From Candidatus Thioglobus sp. MED-G25 (lineage in GTDB: Bacteria > Pseudomonadota > Gammaproteobacteria > Arenicellales > UBA868): a stretch of 64,000 nt of DNA. The notes beneath the pieces are model-generated. The model made no database searches and had not been told where the DNA came from. It saw only the letters and a list, made by a program, of their open reading frames with translations. Below, one piece after another: positions 18,537 through 27,705 of the stretch; position 1 is the first letter of the stretch, and every line of letters starts with the position of its first letter. The translations under genes and the position numbers were made by a program. The DNA lies in contig NTKC01000009.1 in assembly GCA_002456995.1 (NCBI GenBank), positions 1-64,000 of the forward strand. The letters are read 5' to 3'.

Positions 18537-19229
18537 CTAGTCGTGGGACCATTTATAGCCGGTGCCATGCACTGTTTGAATTCGACTAAAAGTAGGATCG
18601 ATTAGCCTGAACTTATTTCTGATACGGCGGATATAGCCATTAATCGTATTTCTTTCCACTAGCCCCTGGCGTGTGACATCGTTCAGAGCTTCATATGTCT
18701 TGACGTGGCCAGGTCGACGAGCCAGCGACTCAACTAGCCAGAACTCCGTTAAAGTCAGATTCACGATCTCATCCCGCCACAAAACCGACATACTTTTTTC
18801 ATCTATTTCCAATTGGTCTACCTTTATAGAGGACTCGGAATCTATCGGATGTTGGAGCTGTTCCGCAATGCGAAGTAGGGCGTGAACTCTGGCGACTAGA
18901 AACTCCAAGCTGACCGGCTTGGTAATGTAGTCCCAAGCTGTCATTCGCTGGGAAGAGATGCGATCGGCATCACTATCTCGAGCGGTCAGAAATATAACGG
19001 GGAGGTTAGGACTCATGTTTCTGAGTTCCATACACAACTCAAAACCACCATCCATATCCTCACCCAACATGATGTCTAAGATAGCGAGATCTGGAAGTGT
19101 CTTTTGAAATCCAGCCTGCGCTTCTGTTTTACCGGCATATGCCTGGATCTCGAAGCCTTGCGCTGCAAGAACATCTGCGTAGTTTTCGCGTTGATCGAAG
19201 TCGTCTTCGACGACGGCTACTATTTTCAT
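18537..19229 (-). CDS. OmpR-type response regulator, partner of the adjacent kinase
   Basis: A 230-residue two-component regulator. The receiver domain has the acidic pocket VVEDD, the phospho-acceptor Asp52 in LAILDIMLGED, T/S in FLTARDSD and Lys in YITKPVS. The C-terminal half is an OmpR-type winged helix (LTLTEFWLVESLARRPG, INGYIRRIRNKF, VHGTGYKW). The pattern NYADVL, GGFELCMELR and TARDSDAD resembles the TIGR03787 'dedicated sortase system' regulator. It comes first in the operon, followed by the kinase gene. It is divergent from the small gene at 19429, whose upstream region could hold its operator. Confidence 0.92.
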   Translation of the reverse strand: MKIVAVVEDDFDQRENYADVLAAQGFEIQAYAGKTEAQAGFQKTLPDLAILDIMLGEDMDGGFELCMELRNMSPNLPVIFLTARDSDADRISSQRMTAWDYITKPVSLEFLVARVHALLRIAEQLQHPIDSESSIKVDQLEIDEKSMSVLWRDEIVNLTLTEFWLVESLARRPGHVKTYEALNDVTRQGLVERNTINGYIRRIRNKFRLIDPTFSRIQTVHGTGYKWSHD

Positions 19230-19428
19230 GTCGTAGCACTCATTTGGCTTATTAGAACGTCAAACACCTAAGATAGCGCGCCTGCCACCTCAGTACGGTG
19301 AACTTACTCAAATGTGCCCCGAATAACAATAAAACCGTGATTACCCCGTGATTACCATCAATCTGACGTCTCGAAACCAGATCAAATTATTACAGTTTTG
19401 GCTGGCCAATAGCGCAGTCGAGCAAGAA

Positions 19429-19659
19429 ATGTCGAAGATAGTGTTTGTACCATTAACGGACGAAATGGTGTTTGAGCACCCGGAATTGATTACGGGGCCG
19501 ATCATGACCTATAAACCGGTCAATTCGAGAAAGAGCAATCGTTTTTTAAGCTCCAAAGAATCGCGTCGCACCTCAGGGGCCTGCCTGAAAGGGGATATGG
19601 TCAATGGTTTCGACGTCGTCTATGCCGCCCACGAGCCAAACAAGAGGGTTCAAGGCTGA
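19429..19659 (+). CDS. Small hypothetical protein (76 aa)
   Basis: I do not recognise the family with certainty. ATG 19429 gives SKIVFVPLTDEMVFEHPE, then LITGPIMTYKP and a basic, Ser/Arg-rich tail ending in FDVVYAAHEP. A GTG at 19348 would add 27 residues, but a GAGCAAGA element precedes the ATG. There is no signal or membrane segment. It is divergent from the two-component operon, so regulation by that system is possible but not shown. It ends just before the bactofilin terminator. Confidence 0.55.
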   Translation: MSKIVFVPLTDEMVFEHPELITGPIMTYKPVNSRKSNRFLSSKESRRTSGACLKGDMVNGFDVVYAAHEPNKRVQG

Positions 19660-19661
19660 TA

Positions 19662-19685
19662 AAACCGCGGTCATAGCCACGGTTT
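19662..19685 (-). terminator. Intrinsic terminator downstream of the bactofilin gene
   Basis: A 9-bp stem with one mismatch (arms 19662-19670 and 19677-19685). Read on the minus strand it is followed by a short U-rich tract (TTTTATC). It lies 10 bases after the bactofilin stop. Confidence 0.6.
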
Positions 19686-19694
19686 GCTCTGTGG

Positions 19695-20222
19695 CTAAGT
19701 AGTCCGCAAGGGCAGGGTTGTATCCTGCTTCTCGCGTCCAGGTCGCACCGGACGGGTGGCACTGGGTCTTAGACGGGGCGCCGACGAGCGGTCGCCGCCT
19801 ATGGCCATTTTATCGACAGCCATGTCGACAGAGCCTTTGAATTGGCAACCATCTTCGAGAACGACTCTCGGCGCACGGATGTCACCAGTGACCTGACCAC
19901 TAGGGCTTACGACAACTTGTTCGGCCCCACGAAGTTCCCCTTTTACCTCGCCATCGACACGGATTACCCGAGCATTGATGTTTGCAGTCACGCGTCCATT
20001 CTTACTGACTACAAGTGAATTGTCCTTGAAATTTACTGTGCCTTCGATCGTGCCATCGACAATCAAGTCTTCTTCGCCAGCAACATCACCGTGGATAATG
20101 ATCGATGGACCTATGGATGCTGGTTTCTTGGTTGAAGCGACCGGCGCCTTAGGGTCGGCGGTGGCCGACTTTGCGGTGGTGGTGTCTTTTTTTACGGAAT
20201 CAGGTAATTCATTTTGACTCAT
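19695..20222 (-). CDS. Bactofilin family cytoskeletal protein
   Basis: Bactofilins are self-polymerising cytoskeletal proteins that recruit cell-wall enzymes. The central domain (about residues 45-135) shows the right-handed beta-helix repeat pattern: IIIHGDVAGEEDLIVDGTIE, VVSKNGRVTANINARVIRVD, GEVKGELRGAEQVVVSPSG, QVTGDIRAPRVVLEDGCQFK. Both tails are Pro/Lys/Arg/Thr-rich and disordered, as usual. An upstream start at 20300 exists in frame, but AAGGA lies 7 bases before the ATG at 20222. No peptidase or ParAB partner is adjacent. Confidence 0.92.
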   Translation of the reverse strand: MSQNELPDSVKKDTTTAKSATADPKAPVASTKKPASIGPSIIIHGDVAGEEDLIVDGTIEGTVNFKDNSLVVSKNGRVTANINARVIRVDGEVKGELRGAEQVVVSPSGQVTGDIRAPRVVLEDGCQFKGSVDMAVDKMAIGGDRSSAPRLRPSATRPVRPGREKQDTTLPLRTT

Positions 20223-20406
20223 GGTCATGTCCTTTGCGGTATCAATTTGGCAAATGCCAGGTAGGGACGCATTGTCTACTGATCGAGCATCAAGCGTCAA
20301 TTCGTTGAAGTGGTAAATTCGTGTGTATATACTATTTTACATAATCAATGTTATGCGAACCAATGCTACCTAACGCACAATTCCTTTCGCCTAGTACTGT
20401 TCCATA

Positions 20407-21204
20407 TCAGTGATCATCGGCGGTTATTCTGGTCGCCAGGGGAAACAGCTCAAAAAAGTTATCTGTGGTTTGCTGTGCCAGAGTCTCGAGGTCAACACCA
20501 CGGAGTTCTGCTAGGAATCTCGCCGTATCTGCGACAAACGCAGGCTCGTTCGTGTGACCACGATGAGGTACCGGAGCAAGATAGGGAGCGTCTGTTTCTA
20601 CGAGAAGTCGATCGCTTGGGATCTGTCTAGCGACTTCTCTGACTGTATCGGCATTTTTGAAGGTGACAATTCCAGATATAGACACATAAAAACCCAGGTC
20701 TAGAGCTGCTTTCGCGGTCGGCCAATCTTCAGAAAAGCAATGCATGACACCGCCGGCGTCAGCGGCACCTTCTTCTCTCATTATGGAAATTGTGTCGTGG
20801 TTTGCCCGTCTGGTATGTACGATGAGTGGTTTCCCGACCTCTCTCGAAATCGCTATATGTCTCCGGAACCGATCCAATTGCCACTCCAGGTCACCTTCTG
20901 ACCGATAGTAATCCAGACCTGTCTCTCCAACAGCGACCACAACGGGGTCTTGAACGGCTTCTCGAAGCTCGACATAGGTAGGTGAATCTAACGCGCCTTG
21001 ATCATGGTTTGGGTGAACGCCTGCCGATGCAAATACCTGGCTGTAGACATGGGATATTTCAACAATATTCTTCAGGTCTTCGAGATTTACCGATACACAT
21101 AGCAGGTAACCAACGCCGGCAGCATTCGCCCGGTCTAGTACAGCGATCAGATTCTCATGCAACTCAGGAAAATCGATATGGCAATGGGAGTCGACCAGTA
21201 TCAA
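20407..21204 (-). CDS. TatD family metal-dependent deoxyribonuclease
   Basis: A TIM-barrel hydrolase of 265 residues. The N-terminal DSHCHIDF gives the metal-binding HxH. GETGLDYY carries the conserved Glu, VHTRRAN and MHCFSED give further His ligands, and LLVETDAPYLAP carries the catalytic Asp. It is the last gene of the fatty-acid/replication run, directly after holB with a 3-base gap, as in many gammaproteobacteria (E. coli ycfH position). Family members have 3'-5' DNase activity and act in DNA quality control. Confidence 0.95.
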   Translation of the reverse strand: MILVDSHCHIDFPELHENLIAVLDRANAAGVGYLLCVSVNLEDLKNIVEISHVYSQVFASAGVHPNHDQGALDSPTYVELREAVQDPVVVAVGETGLDYYRSEGDLEWQLDRFRRHIAISREVGKPLIVHTRRANHDTISIMREEGAADAGGVMHCFSEDWPTAKAALDLGFYVSISGIVTFKNADTVREVARQIPSDRLLVETDAPYLAPVPHRGHTNEPAFVADTARFLAELRGVDLETLAQQTTDNFFELFPLATRITADDH

Positions 21205-21207
21205 ATG

Positions 21208-22260
21208 TTAACCTCGCGTTTGTGCGCAAAAAGCGAGTTTGAGTGCGATGTCTTCCAGAAATAACTGTTCATCCACTGACTTCTTAGGCCAACTGAGGAA
21301 CCTACCGATTGCGAAATACACAGAAAATAGAGCCTCTCGGAACTCAACGGCCAGATCCGGGGAAATTAAAACGGGCACATCAGTATCATGGTCAGGTTGG
21401 GCCGACTCTCTCAATCCTCGATGTATCTCCGATTGAATCACCTTTAGTGTGAGCACAATATCGTAGATACCGCTTTGGCGTGCAAAAGCACCAGCGCTTA
21501 TATTTCCGGAGATCAGGTTAGTCAGCCCATCGATCAACGCTTGGTGAGCTTCTAAATTTTCTCTGGTATTCATTTGAAGTGCGTCATAGGGCCCTAACCC
21601 GTGGGTAATCAGCTGTTGAGCAACTTTCAAGTCCACCTTATGCTTGACCGTCAGCCATTCGATAGATTCATCGCTAGTAGGGTTGTTAAGGTTGAGTCGA
21701 CTGCACCGACTGCGAATTGTCGGAGGTAGATTACTTGGAGACGAGGACACCAATAGGAAATAGGTTCCACCAGTCGGTTCCTCTAATGATTTTAGGAGTG
21801 CATTCGCTGCGTTCAGATTAAGCGCATCGGCTGGATAAATCAGACAGATTTTGCTTGACCCCAGCCCAGCGGATTTATTCAAAGCATCAGTGACTGCCCG
21901 TATTTGATTGACTGTGATGATGTTTCTGACAGTCGTTCTTCGCTCTCTTTTTGTGGAATCTGAGTCGGCGTATCTCACCGAGTGATTCCTAAACCTAAGG
22001 TCACACATTCCCTCGGCTTCTTCAGTAGAAATAACATGCAGATCTGGGTGAACTCCCCGTGCGAACATATGACAGGAATTGCATGCTGTACAAGGCTTGT
22101 CGCCGTTTCCTACATTACATAGCAACATCCCGGCAAGTTCCATGGCAAGATTCGGTAAATCGGTGCCCGGCTTGCCGACAATCAACATTGAAGATGGTAT
22201 AACGTGGCGCCTTTCCTGCAACGATCGCCATTGGGTCTGATGCCACGGACTAATCGCCAT
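21208..22260 (-). CDS. holB: DNA polymerase III delta-prime subunit
   Basis: HolB is the delta-prime subunit of the sliding-clamp loader. The 350-residue protein shows the AAA+ layout. The four-cysteine zinc module is LLCNVGNGDKPCTACNSCH, the SRC motif appears as TIRSRCSRL, and LLKSLEEPTGGTYFLLVSS is the sensor-1 region. The P-loop is degenerate, as expected for delta-prime, which does not bind ATP (GKPGTDLP). The gene overlaps the 3' end of tmk by 11 bases, the usual coupling. Confidence 0.95.
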   Translation of the reverse strand: MAISPWHQTQWRSLQERRHVIPSSMLIVGKPGTDLPNLAMELAGMLLCNVGNGDKPCTACNSCHMFARGVHPDLHVISTEEAEGMCDLRFRNHSVRYADSDSTKRERRTTVRNIITVNQIRAVTDALNKSAGLGSSKICLIYPADALNLNAANALLKSLEEPTGGTYFLLVSSSPSNLPPTIRSRCSRLNLNNPTSDESIEWLTVKHKVDLKVAQQLITHGLGPYDALQMNTRENLEAHQALIDGLTNLISGNISAGAFARQSGIYDIVLTLKVIQSEIHRGLRESAQPDHDTDVPVLISPDLAVEFREALFSVYFAIGRFLSWPKKSVDEQLFLEDIALKLAFCAQTRG

Positions 22261-22915
22261 TCCGATTCCCTGAAGAACTCACCATGTTTGCGATTTCAAT
22301 TGTGATGGCCTTATGTACCTCGTGTATTGAGGCCGATGCATCAACCAGGGCTATACGTGAGTGATGCTGGTGATATCTTTCCAGGTAAGCTTCGCGGACC
22401 CGCTGTTTAAATGCAAGGTCTTGCTGTTCTATCCGATCGCGGGTCTCGCCCCGACGTGTTAACCGGAGGATTCCCTGCTCTACCGGCAGGTCTAAAAGAA
22501 TTGTTTTATCCGGTCTAAAATCACCTTGGACAAGAGTCTGCAAGACTTCTATATCCTTTATCCCCATTTGACGACCACCACCCTGGTAAGCAAAAGTGGC
22601 ATCTGTAAATCTGTCCGACAATACCCACTGTCCATTTGATAAACGTGGCTTGATAACATTAGTGATGTGCTGTGAACGTGCCGCAAACAATAGCAACAGT
22701 TCAACCTTGTCATTGATTGGGTCGACGCTGTGAAGAATTATTTCTCTCAATGCCTCCCCAAGCCGCGTGCCACCAGGTTCTCGGGTTATGTGTACATCAA
22801 TACCTCTTTCATTCAAATAGTTAGCTAACAGCTCAATCTGAGTTGTTTTGCCAGAGCCATCTCCACCTTCTAAAGTAATAAAGTGACTCTCGTTGTTACT
22901 GTCTGTTCGGTTCAT
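22250..22915 (-). CDS. tmk: Thymidylate kinase
   Basis: Tmk phosphorylates dTMP to dTDP. The 221-residue protein carries the P-loop GGDGSGKTTQ, the DR(Y/F) motif as SDRFTDATFAYQGGGR, and a LID region with GETRDRIEQQ, where LID arginines mark the E. coli-like type II kinase. TREPGGTRLGE is the family's substrate motif. It is preceded by mltG (4-base gap) and overlaps holB, so translation is probably coupled. Confidence 0.97.
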   Translation of the reverse strand: MNRTDSNNESHFITLEGGDGSGKTTQIELLANYLNERGIDVHITREPGGTRLGEALREIILHSVDPINDKVELLLLFAARSQHITNVIKPRLSNGQWVLSDRFTDATFAYQGGGRQMGIKDIEVLQTLVQGDFRPDKTILLDLPVEQGILRLTRRGETRDRIEQQDLAFKQRVREAYLERYHQHHSRIALVDASASIHEVHKAITIEIANMVSSSGNRNGD

Positions 22916-22919
22916 TCCT

Positions 22920-23900
22920 TCATCGGTAGGTTTTTACGGCTTCTTGATGTTCCTTAAGTGTTTTTGAAAAGTAGTGCGTGCCATCACCCTTGGCCACGAA
23001 ATAGAAGAGATTATGTTCTTCAGGATGCGCGGCTGCAAAGAGTGAGTCCCAACCTGGGCAGCTGATTGGTGTTGGTGGGAGCCCATTCCTTCTATAGGTA
23101 TTGTAAGGTGTGTCTTTGGCCAGATGTTCTCTGGTCAGACCTCCAGTAAACTCATCTCCTAGGCCATAAATAACGGTTGGATCGGTTTGCAATCGCATGT
23201 TTTCCCGGAGTCGATTGGCAAAAACGCCACTTATTTTTGGTTTCTCATGCGCAACAACAGCCTCCATTTCAATTAAAGAAGCAAGAACTAGCAGTTCATA
23301 GGAGTTTTTAAGCAAAAGGCCACCATCTTTGCCGGACCAGGCGTCCTGAAGTTTCACCTGCAGAACTTTGTTTGCGCGCTGCAATATACTGACCGGCGTG
23401 TCGGACCTAATGTAATGATATGTATCTGGAAAGAATAATCCCTCGAGCACTTCATGGTCGGTACCGATCGCCTGTTTGATCAGTTCTAATGAGAGATCAC
23501 CTTCTTCTCTGAAAAGCGATTTGGCAGTATCCAATCGGTTAATAATGTCGCGAAACTCGAAACCTTCCGGAAAGGTGATTGAATGCTCAAGCACTTTACC
23601 TGCGACGACGTGAGTAACAATGTCTTCGACACTGTCCCCTGTGCTGACCTTATATTCTCCGGCTTTTAGGCTCGACGATCGTCCAGTTATCATCACCCAT
23701 GTCATGATAGGCATAGGGGATTCAAGATCACTTATCAGCACCATCAGTTCAGCGAAGTCGCGCAGGCTACTACCGCTCTCAAGGAGAAGTACGTTGCTCT
23801 GTAAAACACGCGGTTCAAGCGCCGTACGCTGAAGGTACGTCACTAAAATTACCATAAAGGAAACAACACCAGCTATGCCAATGAGAACGTATTTTGACAC
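22920..23900 (-). CDS. mltG: Endolytic murein transglycosylase MltG (YceG)
   Basis: MltG cuts nascent peptidoglycan glycan strands in the periplasm. One N-terminal transmembrane helix (YVLIGIAGVVSFMVILVTYL) is followed by a LysM-like region and the YceG catalytic domain. LASLIEMEAVV carries the catalytic Glu, followed by SGVFANRLRENMRLQTDPTV, YGLG and NTYRRNGLPPTPI, all diagnostic. The length of 326 residues is normal. It is located between fabF and tmk, as in E. coli except that pabC is missing. Confidence 0.96.
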   Translation of the reverse strand: MSKYVLIGIAGVVSFMVILVTYLQRTALEPRVLQSNVLLLESGSSLRDFAELMVLISDLESPMPIMTWVMITGRSSSLKAGEYKVSTGDSVEDIVTHVVAGKVLEHSITFPEGFEFRDIINRLDTAKSLFREEGDLSLELIKQAIGTDHEVLEGLFFPDTYHYIRSDTPVSILQRANKVLQVKLQDAWSGKDGGLLLKNSYELLVLASLIEMEAVVAHEKPKISGVFANRLRENMRLQTDPTVIYGLGDEFTGGLTREHLAKDTPYNTYRRNGLPPTPISCPGWDSLFAAAHPEEHNLFYFVAKGDGTHYFSKTLKEHQEAVKTYR

Positions 23901-23996
23901 GTTGAGTCACCCTAAGAGATTTCTGAACATCCTTTATGCTAGACCTTGACTCTAGCAGAAAGCCCAAGTCAGATCGTCCTAACCAGTGGCTATGAT

Positions 23997-25238
23997 TCAA
24001 CCCATGTAACGCTTAAACACGAGAGTGCCATTGGTTCCACCAAACCCAAATGAGTTGCTCAGTGCGGTATTGATGCCAACTTCCCGAGCTGCCCCCGGTA
24101 CGTAATCCAGATCGCAATCGGGATCGGGTGTCTCAAGATTAATTGTTGGTGGGATCACTCCATGATGAAGCGATAAAACAGTTGCCACAGCTTCAACCCC
24201 GCCCGCTGCACCGAGTAGATGTCCCAGCATAGATTTGTTGGAGCTGACCATCAGTTTGTAGGCGGTTGGTCCAAAGGTCCTCTTTATTGCGAGAGTCTCA
24301 CCCAAGTCACCCTGTGGAGTAGAAGTGCCGTGGGCATTGATGTAGTCAATCTCACTGGCATCAATGCAACTATCAGTCAGGGCGTTTGCCATGCACCTAG
24401 AGGCGCCCTCCCCGCCAGTCGATGGCTGCGTCATATGGTGGGCATCCCCGCTCATGCCAAATCCTATCAACTCGGCATAGATTCTCGCGCCTCTGTTTTT
24501 CGCCTGCTCCAGTTCTTCTAGAACTACCACCCCGGCGCCTTCCCCAAGTACGAAACCATCTCGCTCGATATCCCATGGGCGACTTGCCCCAGCTGGATCA
24601 TGGTTTCTTCGACTAAGTGCCTTCGCTGCACCGAATCCGGCCATCGACGTTGGAGTGACACTTGATTCAGTGCCCCCGGCAACCATCACGGTTGCCTCTC
24701 CGTATTGAATCAATCGAGCGGCCATCCCTATGCTGTGAGTTCCCGTCGTACAAGCTGTTGCAATGGCCAAATTCGGACCTTGCGCATCCAACATTATAGA
24801 TAAATTTCCCGAGACCATATTGATGATACTGCTAGGAATATAGAATGGTGAAACCCTTCGGGGGCCTTTTTCTAATAATGTATTCGTGGTTCTTTCAATC
24901 GTCTCCAATCCACCTATCCCGGCCCCAACTAGTACACCAAAGCGCTCTTTATCAAATTCGCCATTCAGACCCGCATCATCGTAGGCCTCCAGACCAGCGA
25001 CCATACCCAACTGCACAAAACGATCCATCTTGCGTGATTCTTTATTAGAAAGGCGGGCGAGTGGGTCAAAATCTTGAACTTCACCAGCAATAGAAGAAGG
25101 ATAATCTGTTGCGTCAAAAAAACTAATGGGGGTAATGCCAGACCGGCCTTCAGTCAGAGCTGTCCAGGTTGTCGACATACTGCAACCTACGGGCGTGACA
25201 CAACCCAGGCCGGTGACAGCGACTCTGTGTCTGATCAT
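23997..25238 (-). CDS. fabF: Beta-ketoacyl-ACP synthase II
   Basis: FabF condenses acyl-ACP with malonyl-ACP during fatty acid elongation. The 413-residue thiolase-fold protein has the catalytic triad: Cys in ATACTTGTHSIG, His in NAHGTSTPQGD, and Lys/His in SNKSMLGHLLGAAGG. The C-terminal NSFGFGGTNG is typical. It follows acpP, from which an intrinsic terminator separates it, so its expression is probably lower than that of acpP. Confidence 0.98.
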   Translation of the reverse strand: MIRHRVAVTGLGCVTPVGCSMSTTWTALTEGRSGITPISFFDATDYPSSIAGEVQDFDPLARLSNKESRKMDRFVQLGMVAGLEAYDDAGLNGEFDKERFGVLVGAGIGGLETIERTTNTLLEKGPRRVSPFYIPSSIINMVSGNLSIMLDAQGPNLAIATACTTGTHSIGMAARLIQYGEATVMVAGGTESSVTPTSMAGFGAAKALSRRNHDPAGASRPWDIERDGFVLGEGAGVVVLEELEQAKNRGARIYAELIGFGMSGDAHHMTQPSTGGEGASRCMANALTDSCIDASEIDYINAHGTSTPQGDLGETLAIKRTFGPTAYKLMVSSNKSMLGHLLGAAGGVEAVATVLSLHHGVIPPTINLETPDPDCDLDYVPGAAREVGINTALSNSFGFGGTNGTLVFKRYMG

Positions 25239-25258
25239 TTATTGGATCCTGTAACTAT

Positions 25259-25294
25259 AAAAGCCGCGCTTAGCATTTCGCTAAGGCGGCTTTT
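25259..25294 (-). terminator. Intrinsic terminator between acpP and fabF
   Basis: A long GC-rich stem (outer arms 25259-25267 and 25286-25294, inner arms 25269-25274 and 25280-25285, one bulged G, loop ATTTC) is followed on the minus strand by a run of U. It lies between acpP and fabF and would let acpP be transcribed in excess. The stem is nearly symmetric, so it could work in both directions, but only minus-strand genes lie here. Confidence 0.85.
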
Positions 25295-25318
25295 TATTTC
25301 AGACCAGAATGTCTTGCA

Positions 25319-25558
25319 TCAACCGGCAGCGTTCGCCTTAACAAATTCCATCGCCTGCTTGACCGTAGTAATCTTTTCAGCCTCGTCGTCAGGTATCTCG
25401 GTATCAAATTCTTCTTCTAAGGCCATTACAAGCTCTACTGTATCCAGGGAGTCTGCACCCAAGTCATCAACAAACGAAGCGTCGGGTGTTACCTGGTCTT
25501 CACCTACACCCAGTTGTTCGACGACGATTTTTTTTACTCGATCTTCTATGGTGCTCAT
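25319..25558 (-). CDS. acpP: Acyl carrier protein
   Basis: The 79-residue acidic four-helix protein carries the growing acyl chain. The phosphopantetheine attachment site is Ser37 in [11 protein letters not shown]. The open frame continues upstream, but the ATG before [11 protein letters not shown] is preceded by GGGAGG and gives the standard size. It lies between fabG and fabF as in E. coli, with a 242-base gap before it that may hold its own promoter. Confidence 0.98.
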   Translation of the reverse strand: MSTIEDRVKKIVVEQLGVGEDQVTPDASFVDDLGADSLDTVELVMALEEEFDTEIPDDEAEKITTVKQAMEFVKANAAG

Positions 25559-25800
25559 TGGTTTACTAGCCTCCCTTGGTGTTGCAGCTACAGGTCTTGG
25601 CGATATTTTGGACCAGGCTCCGGTGGAACCCAGTTTCCCATTGGCGCGCATTAAACAATATTACGCGATTGAAGTCCATCACGTCGCGGAAAAGCAGCAC
25701 ACTGAATGGACCTTAAACTAACCAGCTACTGACTCAAACTATGATTGATATTATAGATTAATATGTGCTGACAAGTAACTGAATATATGCATGGAATTGT

Positions 25801-26535
25801 TTACCCCATGTGCATCCCACCGTTAACATGTAGAACCTGCCCAGTAATGTAGGCGCCAGCATCAGAGGCCAGAAACGCCACCAGCGAAGCAACCTCATTG
25901 GGTAGACCAAGTCGACCCAAAGGCACGGACTCAATCAAGTTTTCTCGCTGACTTTCTGACAATTTAGCCGTCATGTCTGTATCGATAAAACCAGGAGCAA
26001 CAGTATTAACGGTGATATTTCGGCTTGCCACTTCGCGCGCGAGCGCGCGCGTGAATCCAATCATTCCGGCTTTCGCTGCTGCATAGTTCGTTTGCCCCGC
26101 GTTACCGGTACTGCCAACCACGGAGCCAATATTGATGATCCGGCCATGACGCGATTTGGTCATCTTGCGTAAAACTGCCTTTGAAAGCCTATATAACGAT
26201 TTTAGATTCGTATCTATGATGTCATCCCAGTCTTGTTCCTTCATTCTGAGTAGTAGGTTATCCCCTGTTATACCAGCGTTGTTTACAAGCACACTGACAG
26301 AACCATACTCAGTCTCTATATCGTCCAGTAGTTGATCCACTGATTCTTGATCTCTGACATCTAATCGATACCCTCTACCAGGAATCCCTAGTTTAATGAG
26401 AAAATCGGTAATTGCATCAGCACCCTCTGAAGTGGTGGCTGTCCCAACAACGAGACAACCCGCACTTCCGAGCGCTTCACATATGGCTTTGCCTATACCC
26501 CTACTACCGCCCGTTACCAGGCATATTTCAGCCAT
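25801..26535 (-). CDS. fabG: 3-oxoacyl-ACP reductase
   Basis: FabG reduces 3-oxoacyl-ACP with NADPH. It is a classical SDR of 244 residues: VTGGSRGIGK at the N-terminus, NNAGIT, Ser in INIGSVVGS and NYAAAKAG as YxxxK, then VAPGFIDTDM. A TTG 24 bases upstream is in frame, but the ATG at 26535 gives the exact family length. It directly follows plsX; the usual fabH and fabD genes between plsX and fabG are missing. Confidence 0.97.
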   Translation of the reverse strand: MAEICLVTGGSRGIGKAICEALGSAGCLVVGTATTSEGADAITDFLIKLGIPGRGYRLDVRDQESVDQLLDDIETEYGSVSVLVNNAGITGDNLLLRMKEQDWDDIIDTNLKSLYRLSKAVLRKMTKSRHGRIINIGSVVGSTGNAGQTNYAAAKAGMIGFTRALAREVASRNITVNTVAPGFIDTDMTAKLSESQRENLIESVPLGRLGLPNEVASLVAFLASDAGAYITGQVLHVNGGMHMG

Positions 26536-26602
26536 GAAGTCTTTTTTGACGATGTCCAACTGAACCTACGCTCATGAGATAAATCCTATTCGGTCGAGAT
26601 TC

Positions 26603-27634
26603 TTAAGCCGGTACAGATTTAGCGGAGATCTGCTGTTCATGCAACTGGCTGAGATCGTCACGTATTTGCGCGACCAAGTCGGTGCTGACCGCTGTTTGGG
26701 CCACCTTAATAGCGTGGGCAAATCCTATTTCATCCGTGCCACCGTGGCTCTTAACGACCGTACCACTTAAACCCACCAATACAGCACCATCGTAGCGTCT
26801 ATGATCTATTCGAGCACGAATTGCCTTGAGCACAGGGGCAGACAAAACTCCTAGAAACCGTGACCACAACGATCGCATATATTCTTCCCTTACAGCTTTC
26901 GTTAGCATCTGTGCCAAACCTTCGCTTGTTTTTAGTGCAACATTACCGGCAAAACCATCACATACAATGACATCGACTTCACCACTGAAAATATCATCTC
27001 CTTCTACATAACCGATGAAATTGATCGGGCTACTCTGGAATAGCTTATAGGCTGATTTAACAGTCACGTTCCCTTTGACTTCCTCACTTCCAATATTGAG
27101 AAGACCCACTGTGGGGTTAGGGTTATTTTCAAGTGTCCGAACTAAACTTGCACCCATCATGCCAAACTGCAGAAGGTGCTCGGGCAAACTTTCTACATTG
27201 GCCCCAAGATCCAGTATATGTACGTGGCCGTTAGCTCGAGGAAGTGCACTGACAATAGCAGGTCGATCTATTCCAGGTAGTGTCTTTAGCACGAATCGAG
27301 CCGTAGCCATGAGAGCACCTGTGTTTCCTGCGCTGACACACGCATCAGCCTTTCCTGCTTTTACGAGATCAATCGATATTCGTAGGGAAGAATCCTTTTT
27401 GTTCTTAAGTGCCGAGACGGCGGATTCGTCCATTCCAACGACTTCAGTCGATCTAACTATCTCTAGTCTCGGATGTGATTTCTCCGGACCCAATGCGTTC
27501 TCAATTGAATCGAATGCACCCACCAGTTTTATCGAAAGATCTGGGTTATCTTGGACCATCGCGCAGGCCGCTGGCACTGTAACAGGTATGCCGAAATCGC
27601 CCCCCATCGCATCGACGGCGAGAGTAGTAGCCAC
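26603..27634 (-). CDS. plsX: Phosphate acyltransferase PlsX
   Basis: PlsX makes acyl-phosphate from acyl-ACP, the first step of phospholipid synthesis in the PlsX/PlsY route. The 343-residue protein has the N-terminal AVDAMGGDFG, SAGNTGALMA, LDLGANVES, LLNIGSEEVKGN and CDGFAGNVALKTSEG, all family signatures. It lies between rpmF and fabG on the same strand, the standard place. Confidence 0.98.
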   Translation of the reverse strand: MATTLAVDAMGGDFGIPVTVPAACAMVQDNPDLSIKLVGAFDSIENALGPEKSHPRLEIVRSTEVVGMDESAVSALKNKKDSSLRISIDLVKAGKADACVSAGNTGALMATARFVLKTLPGIDRPAIVSALPRANGHVHILDLGANVESLPEHLLQFGMMGASLVRTLENNPNPTVGLLNIGSEEVKGNVTVKSAYKLFQSSPINFIGYVEGDDIFSGEVDVIVCDGFAGNVALKTSEGLAQMLTKAVREEYMRSLWSRFLGVLSAPVLKAIRARIDHRRYDGAVLVGLSGTVVKSHGGTDEIGFAHAIKVAQTAVSTDLVAQIRDDLSQLHEQQISAKSVPA

Positions 27635-27705
27635 CTCAGTAACTATTCCGCATTTTTGCCTGAATTACACGTGAATCGCACGGGTCGAGTGTAGCGATTT
27701 AAACG

